A stretch of DNA of 21,239 nt from a virus, in IMG/VR virus record IMGVR_UViG_3300027974_000189, positions 1 to 21,239 of that record, one strand, 5' to 3'. Both the position numbers and the translations under genes were made by a program. Shown piece after piece: positions 1 to 4,790 of the stretch (its first letter is position 1; the number at the start of each line of letters is the position of its first letter). Below the pieces are notes generated by a model, which saw only the letters and a list, made by a program, of their open reading frames with translations, was not told the origin of the DNA and did no database searches.

Positions 1-228
1 TAGTTCAAATAAAGATTCTAATTCTTCTTTTGATATTATGTTAGTATTCTTCTCAAAGTTTTCCGTTGCTAGTTGTGATTTGGATTTTGGTTGTATGTCA
101 TATTTTTTAAACCACCGAGTAACCACCTGGCGAGTTTTGTATCCATATTTATCGGCAATTTCTTGATATGTTAAATTTGACTTGAAGTAATCATTGACCA
201 GTTCAGTTTTCGTCGGAGAGTAATTCAT
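1..228 (-). CDS. Helix-turn-helix protein, probable free-standing homing endonuclease (3' end outside window)
   Basis: An ATG at 228-226 opens a frame that stays open to the window edge, giving 76 residues. Residues 20-42 (LTYQEIADKYGYKTRQVV and following) read as a helix-turn-helix of the kind found at the N-terminus of phage free-standing homing endonucleases; a basic stretch with several Lys follows (KKYDIQPKSKSQ). The nuclease domain, if present, lies outside the window, so its class cannot be named. The start overlaps the last 26 bases of the preceding terminase fragment, including its stop, which suggests translational coupling. Position supports the endonuclease reading: fractured phage genes interrupted by split inteins often carry an endonuclease gene between the two halves, and this gene follows a split-intein N-fragment. 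It could instead be a small DNA-binding regulator. Confidence 0.65.
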   Translation of the reverse strand, partial: MNYSPTKTELVNDYFKSNLTYQEIADKYGYKTRQVVTRWFKKYDIQPKSKSQLATENFEKNTNIISKEELESLFEL

Positions 229-1183
229 ATAGTTTTCCAATTTGGATGTCCACCATTATACCACCTAATTGGGTATTTAGACAAGTTTCATATGAGACCG
301 ATTCAAACTCCTGTCTCCATTGGCTTTCGCTCGTGTTGGCGATGGTTGTCTGCTTAAAATTCTCATCGCGCCCAGGAATATCAGTCCAATGGACCTCAAT
401 GGGCGTATAAGAATTCTCCTTCTTAATAGCCTCAGACCATAACTTATAAAAAAGATTTAGTCCGTGAGGAGTTGATGTTATAATAACCTTAGAAGATTGT
501 CCAGATGTAATAGTTGGATAAACTGAACTAAAGAATGAGTCTGCTACTTGATTTGGAACAAACGCAAATTCGTCTAGGTAGATGATATTGTAAGTATTAC
601 CACGTACAGATGACGCAGACGTAGAAGCAGCGAATATTTTAGAGCCGTTCTCAAGTTCTAATGACCCCTTATTCCAGGAACAAATGCCTTGTTGTAGCCA
701 TCTTGGTAGATTTTCATATCCAATTTGTAATCTACCCAGTAAATCTCGTGCTGTTTGTGCCTTATTGGCCAATAGAGCGATATTTACATTATCGTTAAAA
801 ATCGCATAATGTAGCAAGTACGCCACAACTACTGAGGAGTTATGAGAAACTATATTATTTGTATAATATATACTACCATTTTGTACATTGAGTAAGTCAT
901 ACATATTTGACTCATCGGATGTAATTTCAATTGAAGATATTTTATCTATTCCGGTAGATGTTTGTATATAATCACCAACTATTAATTCATCACAGAATAT
1001 TTCATTCCAGTTTTTATCTATAAAAATATGTTTATCCGCACATATTAAAAACTTCCCAGATTCTGTTGTTACTACCCACTCAGTATATTTGATGGTTTTT
1101 GCTATACCAGAAAAAGATTGCCAACCAGAAGGAGTTTCAACTTCCCATTCATCAGAATTAAATTGTTCTATGAATTCAGCCAT
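203..1183 (-). CDS. gp17: Large terminase gp17, middle fragment: IntC1 - ATPase core - IntN2
   Basis: This 326-residue polypeptide has three parts. Residues 1-115 are a split-intein C-fragment ending IVSHN. Residues 116-294 are the central ATPase part of the T4-type terminase motor that pumps DNA into the prohead. It begins SSVVVAYLLHYAIF, the continuation of the P-loop, and contains Walker B (IIYLDEFAF, Asp204/Glu205) and the coupling motif TSTPHGLN (236-243), and ends WRQEFE. Residues 295-326 look like a second split-intein N-fragment (SVSYET...IGKLYELL), after which the frame stops. The RNase H-like nuclease domain is absent and expected beyond the window. The start ATG directly follows an in-frame TAA, so it cannot extend further upstream; no strong Shine-Dalgarno is seen. 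Two late-promoter words lie 286 and 359 bases upstream. Alone this fragment lacks Walker A and cannot hydrolyse ATP, so trans-splicing is required. Confidence 0.93.
   Translation of the reverse strand: MAEFIEQFNSDEWEVETPSGWQSFSGIAKTIKYTEWVVTTESGKFLICADKHIFIDKNWNEIFCDELIVGDYIQTSTGIDKISSIEITSDESNMYDLLNVQNGSIYYTNNIVSHNSSVVVAYLLHYAIFNDNVNIALLANKAQTARDLLGRLQIGYENLPRWLQQGICSWNKGSLELENGSKIFAASTSASSVRGNTYNIIYLDEFAFVPNQVADSFFSSVYPTITSGQSSKVIITSTPHGLNLFYKLWSEAIKKENSYTPIEVHWTDIPGRDENFKQTTIANTSESQWRQEFESVSYETCLNTQLGGIMVDIQIGKLYELLSDEN
206..301 (-). other. Split intein 2, N-fragment (IntN2) at the end of the ATPase core
   Basis: After WRQEFE the terminase similarity stops. T4-like terminases normally continue there with a Cys/Thr-Glu-Phe-(Leu/Ile)-Gly-Ser type segment. 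The last 32 residues instead resemble an intein block A: SVSYET aligns with the CLSYET start of Npu DnaE, and IGKLYE matches IGELYE in intein 1 of the same gene. The first residue is encoded by TCG (301-299), so this would be a Ser1 intein rather than the usual Cys1. The fragment ends at a stop after 32 residues, a very short IntN like that of the atypical AceL-TerL class. An alternative start at the Cys six residues later is possible but fits the alignment less well. The matching IntC is not in the window. Confidence 0.75.
839..1183 (-). other. Split intein 1, C-fragment (IntC1)
   Basis: The first 115 residues form the larger half of a HINT-fold intein without an endonuclease domain. Block B is seen as LICADKHIF, with the conserved His. 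Block F/G is seen as NMYDLLNV followed by YYTNNIVSHN, with penultimate His and terminal Asn; the +1 extein residue is Ser. The overall pattern (short hydrophobic N-terminus, a segment like ETPSGWQSFSGI, block B, VGDY, then block F/G) resembles the IntC of AceL-TerL, an atypical split intein in a phage terminase. Its partner is the 36-residue IntN at 1567-1674. Confidence 0.9.
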
Positions 1184-1229
1184 TTAAGAAATCCACACAC
1201 TTTAATACACATTCTTGAGGATTATTTCT

Positions 1230-1310
1230 TTGAAACACTCACCGTGCTGAAGCAACGGTGATTCTTAACGCATCATAGAGACTTGCTACCGAAGCAGTCT
1301 TATTGTCTCT
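1230..1310 (-). ncRNA. Possible omega-RNA scaffold (IS605 right-end hairpins)
   Basis: On the minus strand AGAGAC (1310-1305) can pair with GTCTCT (1282-1277) around an inner TGCT/AGCA stem with a UCGG-containing loop. The terminal hairpin CACCGT...ACGGTG (1260-1255 with 1245-1240) overlaps the tnpB stop, and TTTCAA follows. Omega-RNAs of TnpB systems are made from exactly this place, the 3' end of tnpB plus the right end, with the guide formed by the bases just downstream. Expression and function are not shown, and the tnpB copy here has lost its catalytic C-terminal core. Confidence 0.35.
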
Positions 1311-1505
1311 CCGCGTTCGTTTAGAGTCGTGGCAGTTCCCTATCCCGACTTTATCTATATTCAGATCTTCTAAAGTGATTGCTTGGTTTTTGCGTACCAC
1401 TTCAGTAGAGACTTTATGTAAAAAATGGAACTTGGTATCGTAATTCAACTCTAACTTGTTGGCAACACTATTTATATGAGAAAGGAGGGCACTTATACCC
1501 TCCAA
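1239..1505 (-). pseudogene. tnpB: tnpB remnant (RNA-guided nuclease of IS200/IS605 type), internally deleted
   Basis: An 88-codon open frame from a TTG. The segment FLHKVSTEVVRKNQAITLED, followed by LNI, matches the RuvC-II region of TnpB (FLHKLST..IV.....I.IEDLNV), including the catalytic Glu of EDLN. It passes directly into DSKRTRRDNKTASVASLYDA and ends in ITVASAR, which looks like the extreme C-terminal tail of cyanobacterial TnpB proteins, normally located after the zinc finger and RuvC-III. The zinc-finger Cys pairs, the RuvC-III Asp and the whole N-terminal half with RuvC-I are missing, so two deletions are inferred. No nuclease activity is expected. The first roughly 20 codons resemble nothing known to me and contain a late-promoter word, so the frame start is probably incidental. 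Confidence 0.6.
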
Positions 1506-1530
1506 TCTTTACCCGAAAAGCGCCAACAAG
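1455..1530. repeat. Inverted repeat with nested GC hairpin
   Basis: A perfect 9-bp inverted repeat, CTTGTTGGC at 1455-1463 and GCCAACAAG at 1522-1530, encloses a second perfect 6-bp stem, GGAGGG at 1484-1489 and CCCTCC at 1498-1503. On the minus strand the inner stem is followed by TTTCT, so it could act as a weak terminator or RNA processing stem. It sits at the upstream side of the tnpB remnant, where an IS605 left-end hairpin would be expected, which is an alternative reading. Confidence 0.5.
1469..1476 (-). promoter_or_regulatory. T4-type late promoter word TATAAATA (proximal)
   Basis: Exact match to the T4 late-promoter -10 consensus TATAAATA, read on the minus strand towards the middle terminase fragment. 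Late promoters of T4-like phages consist essentially of this octamer, recognised by gp55 sigma with gp33/gp45. A transcript from here would run through the tnpB remnant into gp17-middle. In AT-rich DNA such octamers also arise by chance. Confidence 0.45.
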
Positions 1531-1541
1531 TCAGGTAATGT

Positions 1542-1549
1542 TATTTATA
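1542..1549 (-). promoter_or_regulatory. T4-type late promoter word TATAAATA (distal)
   Basis: A second exact TATAAATA on the minus strand, 15 bases after the stop codon of the N-terminal terminase fragment and directly after the proposed TTGAT boundary. It lies in non-coding DNA. By eye the only other exact match on the coding strand is at 8974-8981 inside a codon run of the giant structural gene. Two copies in 80 bases of intergenic DNA suggest a dedicated late promoter for the downstream terminase fragment. Confidence 0.5.
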
Positions 1550-1563
1550 TCAATTAAACTTAA

Positions 1564-1935
1564 TTACAAATCGCTTTCTTTCTTGATTTTTTCATAAAGT
1601 TCTCCAATTGGTAATTCAATAATTTCGCCAGTAAGTTTATTTCTTACTTTTACTATTGTTTTAATATAAAAACATTTCCCACTCTGCCTCGGGAGTTTAC
1701 ATATATTAAATCTATTAGTATGAAAACTAGATAACATCCGTTTCTGAAACGGATATAGCGTAAATGGCTGTAATCCATAATCCAGGGTCACAATCTTCAT
1801 ATAGTTCTCAGCGAAATAAATTGGATCATTAGAACACCGGGCAAATTCTAAGACCTGCTCCTCGGTAAACTCTAACTTTGTATTAGCTTTTTTAAGAAGC
1901 GGATTTCTATTGTAACTAGCGTCATAACCACTCAT
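1564..1935 (-). CDS. gp17: Large terminase gp17, N-terminal fragment: N-extein - IntN1
   Basis: This 123-residue polypeptide is the first piece of the DNA-packaging motor ATPase. Residues 1-87 are the terminase N-terminus (MSGYDASYNRNPLL, then an acidic/aromatic region and FTLYPFQKRML), ending in the Walker A half LPRQSGK. Residues 88-123 are a split-intein N-fragment, after which a stop ends the gene. The Ser that completes the P-loop (GKS) is the first extein residue of the next fragment. I place the start at the ATG at 1935 rather than an upstream in-frame ATG at 1983. The later ATG overlaps the stop of the preceding small gene (ATGA) and has GGAGG about ten bases upstream, whereas the extra 16 residues of the longer form overlap that gene and look non-native. 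The fragment cannot work unless spliced. Confidence 0.93.
   Translation of the reverse strand: MSGYDASYNRNPLLKKANTKLEFTEEQVLEFARCSNDPIYFAENYMKIVTLDYGLQPFTLYPFQKRMLSSFHTNRFNICKLPRQSGKCFYIKTIVKVRNKLTGEIIELPIGELYEKIKKESDL
1567..1674 (-). other. Split intein 1, N-fragment (IntN1) in the Walker A motif
   Basis: Thirty-six residues starting with Cys1 directly after the P-loop Lys: block A reads CFYIKTIVKV, followed by TGEIIELPIGELYEKI. A stop follows at 1566-1564. The short IntN (most natural split inteins have about 100 residues there) puts it in the atypical class with AceL-TerL. It pairs in frame with the IntC at 839-1183: joining the exteins restores PRQSGK-SSVVVAYLL, a complete terminase Walker A motif. 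Confidence 0.92.
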
Positions 1936-2054
1936 AAGTGATGTACCTCCATTCCTACCATTTGTTCTTTTGTTAATCCCCAATGTTCCATAGCCATCTT
2001 CCGTACTTGTGTTGGATTTAATCTTTCTGATGGAACTTTTATAAGATTACACAT
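1932..2054 (-). CDS. Small hypothetical protein upstream of gp17
   Basis: A 40-residue frame (starts MCNLIKVPSERLNPTQVRKM, ends with GMEVHHL). The sequence is well-behaved, with an amphipathic region around KMAMEHWGLTKEQMVG. Its stop overlaps the terminase start as ATGA, a typical coupling arrangement, and the terminase Shine-Dalgarno (GGAGG) lies inside it. A stop codon precedes the ATG closely in frame, so it cannot be extended. No Shine-Dalgarno is visible for this gene. I do not recognise the family; its place between the packaging genes only suggests late expression. Confidence 0.55.
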   Translation of the reverse strand: MCNLIKVPSERLNPTQVRKMAMEHWGLTKEQMVGMEVHHL

Positions 2055-2120
2055 AATATAATTAATTTATGATACTACTATTTAGCTTCTATTGGTTTCA
2101 TTATATCATAAAAATCCATT

Positions 2121-3326
2121 TCAGTAACCCCCATTATTCAGTAGGAAGTTTTTGGATTTGGTATTTTGTACCTGAATTAAGGGTTGTTGTGTGTTTAGTT
2201 CACATACTCTAAAGGTTAGTACTTTTGAGTCTGGATATATTTTTTGGATTTCATTGGTCACTTCCCGTTTATTTGGTACTTTTATTTGTGGGAAGAACAT
2301 TTGGGTCTGATAGGTTTTTCCTCTCCAAGAAAGAACTGTTGAAATTACCTGGCCATTTTTGGTTGGGATTCTAGTTGCTTCTACTATAGGTGGTGCTCCA
2401 ACCTGAATTACTTTCTTTGCTGCAGCTAATGCATCTGCTTTTTGTTGTATGAGTGCTAATGTGGCTGCTTTTTGTGGGGAGGTTTGAGTAACTGGATTAA
2501 ACCCATTTACTGGAGCTGCCTCCCTAAAAAGCTTAGATTTTTTAGATTCCTTAATAATAGAATCACACTTAATAAGGTCTATAAACTCATAAACAACATT
2601 ACCAAACATATCTTCAATGGTAACACTTTCCTTAGTCTCCATCTTTTTTAATCTAGTATAATAATCAGGAATCTCATCTAGATGTTGTAGGGCGATATCC
2701 GCAGCCAAATCTTTATCGTTGGTATGTTCATGCTCACTTTGAATTCCCAATTTGAGTTGGGCTTTAATTTCAGCTACTGTAACACCATGCTTCTTTGCTA
2801 TTTGCTCAATTGATTTATGTGGTTTTATAGATGGACATTCTTTTGTTCCGTGAGATGGACAAGACCTGCCTTTTTTAGTATTATTACACTTTGGTTCCTC
2901 ACCATTTTTTATTTCCTCAAGAATTTTATTTACTAAACTCTTGTGTTCTTTTTGGATAGTTGGTAATTTTATTTTTCCTTTTTCTGCTGGTGGTAAACTG
3001 GGTTTTTTTGTTGGTATTGGGCGGCCCGGTTCACCTGGTAGTAATACTTCCGTAGGCGGTGTGGTTCCTGGTATTTCAGATTGACGACCGAGTGGTAATA
3101 CTCCCGTTCTTTTGCCTACTACTAGTTTCATTTGATTTTGTATCCAAGTATCTGGTGTTTGTTTATGTTTACTCACAAATGAATTATGAAGTTCTTTTGC
3201 TGTTAGATTATGTTTCTTCATAATCCGTCGCATCAAAGTATCAATTGAATCATAAGAAGTATTATTCAGTTTCAATAAACTAAATTCTAATTCTTCAATT
3301 ACTTTACTTCTATTTATCTGCGGCAT
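2121..3326 (-). CDS. DUF5661-domain phage protein between gp16 and gp17
   Basis: A 401-residue protein. Residues 1-65 form a helical N-terminal region. Residues 75-120 are a Pro-rich linker (PGTTPPTEVLLPGEPGRPIP). A compact Cys/His cluster follows (Cys147, Cys156, His159, Cys164), which could bind a metal. Residues 172-230 match the DUF5661 pattern found in many phages (SIEQIAKKHGVTVAEIK, GIQSEHEHTNDKDLAADIAL, HLDEIPDYYTRL). The C-terminal part (320-385, GKTYQTQMFFPQIKVPNKRE) resembles a domain seen in large cyanophage proteins. The function is unknown. It overlaps the end of gp16 by 17 bases and is followed after 66 bases by the small gene before gp17, so it is co-transcribed with the packaging genes. 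Confidence 0.75.
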   Translation of the reverse strand: MPQINRSKVIEELEFSLLKLNNTSYDSIDTLMRRIMKKHNLTAKELHNSFVSKHKQTPDTWIQNQMKLVVGKRTGVLPLGRQSEIPGTTPPTEVLLPGEPGRPIPTKKPSLPPAEKGKIKLPTIQKEHKSLVNKILEEIKNGEEPKCNNTKKGRSCPSHGTKECPSIKPHKSIEQIAKKHGVTVAEIKAQLKLGIQSEHEHTNDKDLAADIALQHLDEIPDYYTRLKKMETKESVTIEDMFGNVVYEFIDLIKCDSIIKESKKSKLFREAAPVNGFNPVTQTSPQKAATLALIQQKADALAAAKKVIQVGAPPIVEATRIPTKNGQVISTVLSWRGKTYQTQMFFPQIKVPNKREVTNEIQKIYPDSKVLTFRVCELNTQQPLIQVQNTKSKNFLLNNGGY

Positions 3327-3753
3327 CTTTTAATTGATTCTTAAGAAGTTTAGATAATTCAGCAGTGGAACCAACAAATAGTGCGTTTGTGACGTTTGTT
3401 GGCCCTCTTGTTGTTTTTATATCATCTAGACTCTTCAATTTCTTCTGAAGGTCCATTAATTTATCTGTAGCATCAGATACATTTTTAATTAATTGCCCAA
3501 CAACTTCATATGCTCTTGGTGTATCTGTTTCCTGTGCTAATTCTAGAATACCATTGATTGCTTCTTGTCCTTTCTCAATCAATGAGTATAAATTACCTCT
3601 GGTGTAATCATAATCTTTACGAACATCATCTATAGAAGATGATATTTTTTCAATTTTTTCTTCGGGTGTTTCAATTTCAACTTCACTAGAAATTACTTCA
3701 CTAGCAATATTAAAAGTTTCATTTAGCTTGTTGAATTTTTTCGTCATTTTCAT
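3310..3753 (-). CDS. gp16: Small terminase subunit gp16
   Basis: 147 residues, close to the T4 gp16 size. The small terminase forms a ring that recognises concatemeric DNA and regulates the large subunit. The sequence is largely helical: a coiled-coil-like central region (residues 45-110) with the typical phage pattern RGNLYSLIEKGQEAINGILE and QETDTPRAYEVVGQLI, then a short C-terminal tail. Either Met1 or Met3 (MKMTKK) could be the start. It begins 8 bases after gp15 and its 3' end overlaps the next gene. Confidence 0.85.
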   Translation of the reverse strand: MKMTKKFNKLNETFNIASEVISSEVEIETPEEKIEKISSSIDDVRKDYDYTRGNLYSLIEKGQEAINGILELAQETDTPRAYEVVGQLIKNVSDATDKLMDLQKKLKSLDDIKTTRGPTNVTNALFVGSTAELSKLLKNQLKDAADK

Positions 3754-3761
3754 AGTTCAGT

Positions 3762-4769
3762 TTAGTTGAATGACCCAGAGAATCCAAAGTCGTCCCCTGG
3801 TTGAATAAGAGCATCGTCTGTTGTGGTGATTAGTCTAACATCAGACCCAGTAACATGAGTGGTTATTGGTGTGGAATCAGCTCCTCTCGTTACAGTTAAT
3901 ATATTACCAGATTTTGCAGAAACATAAATCTCCTCATTATCAATATCAATATAAGAATTAATTGGAATATTTGTGGAATCTATAACTTCTATTAGAACAT
4001 CTGTTATAATAATATCTTTTGCTAATGTAGTTGTAGTAGTTCCTGTATAATTCTGAATAGCTCTTGGTAATGCTGTATAAGTAACTTCTCTTCTTGGTGT
4101 ATTTGTTGAATCACCAGAAACGAGTCCAATGGAAACCTTTTTAATAATATCTTTAGTAGTATTACTAGAAGATTCAATTGGGCCAAATATATATGTTTTT
4201 GCGGTGAACTTTAGAGTATAAATTAATGCTCTTCTTTCTTTAAAATCACCCTCATAATTATCTGTCATAGTAATATTATCCAATACTATTGGAATATCTC
4301 TCTTTTCTCCAATCTCTTTCACTAAATCAATGGTTAATGTATAGTTTGGCTGAAAGTATGGAATTATTTGTTCTATAATTTCAAGCATATCTTCATTTAA
4401 CTTAGTCATAATACTCAACTCAAAGTTAACATTATATGGAACTGGTAGATAGGCTTTTCTTGTTGACCCATCATTTACGTCTTGAGTAACAAAAGTTTGA
4501 GTTGATGTTAGCTTTCTAGATGGATCATATGAAATTCCAATAATTTCAAATGACATTCTTGGTAATGACATTTGAATTGGTTTATTTAAATCTGGTACTT
4601 GAGTTAATCTTGCTAGAAACTTCTGCGTTGGTCCATAAGAAATGGGAACTTTAGTAATAGATACAACATCTCCATTATCATTTACTTTTTGTAAATGAAT
4701 GTTGTTGAACAGTGTACCAAATGCCACTACTGTTTTTTCTAGTATCTTATTATAAAAGTAGTTGAACAT
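3762..4769 (-). CDS. gp15: Tail completion / sheath stabiliser gp15
   Basis: 335 residues. The N-terminal 200 residues match T4 gp15, which caps the contracted-tail tube and sheath and joins tail to neck: MFNYFYNKILEKTVVAFGTL, GPTQKFLARL, and the region of YLPVPYNVNFELSIMTKLNE and EDMLEIIEQIIPYFQPNYTL. T4 gp15 has 272 residues; the extra length is C-terminal and contains a small tail-protein module (IDIDNEEIYVSAKSGN, LTVTRG, then H and G-S-D-V) before the acidic end (QPGDDFGFSGSFN). It starts 21 bases after the stop of gp14. Confidence 0.88.
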   Translation of the reverse strand: MFNYFYNKILEKTVVAFGTLFNNIHLQKVNDNGDVVSITKVPISYGPTQKFLARLTQVPDLNKPIQMSLPRMSFEIIGISYDPSRKLTSTQTFVTQDVNDGSTRKAYLPVPYNVNFELSIMTKLNEDMLEIIEQIIPYFQPNYTLTIDLVKEIGEKRDIPIVLDNITMTDNYEGDFKERRALIYTLKFTAKTYIFGPIESSSNTTKDIIKKVSIGLVSGDSTNTPRREVTYTALPRAIQNYTGTTTTTLAKDIIITDVLIEVIDSTNIPINSYIDIDNEEIYVSAKSGNILTVTRGADSTPITTHVTGSDVRLITTTDDALIQPGDDFGFSGSFN

Positions 4770-4790
4770 ATGATTACATTAATTTAATAT

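Larger units (their letters stand above)
1230..1554 (-). mobile_element. Internally deleted IS200/IS605-type element remnant between the terminase fragments
   Basis: The 380-base gap between the first two terminase genes holds the C-terminal part of a tnpB gene running into a right-end hairpin, the usual 3' organisation of IS200/IS605 elements. On the minus strand a TTGAT (1554-1550) precedes the region and a TTCAA (1234-1230) follows the hairpin, so these are proposed as approximate boundaries of a remnant of about 320 bp. TTGAT-like tetra/pentamers are typical insertion-site motifs of this family, but the word is short and could be chance. There is no tnpA. The tnpB part appears richer in G+C than the surrounding phage DNA, consistent with transfer from a cyanobacterial element. 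Confidence 0.45.

Noticed and set aside
1936-1983. Upstream ATG extending the terminase N-terminal fragment by 16 residues (MGINKRTNGRNGG...)
   Set aside because: It overlaps the small upstream gene in another frame, lacks its own Shine-Dalgarno, and the ATG at 1935 has GGAGG upstream and an ATGA overlap.
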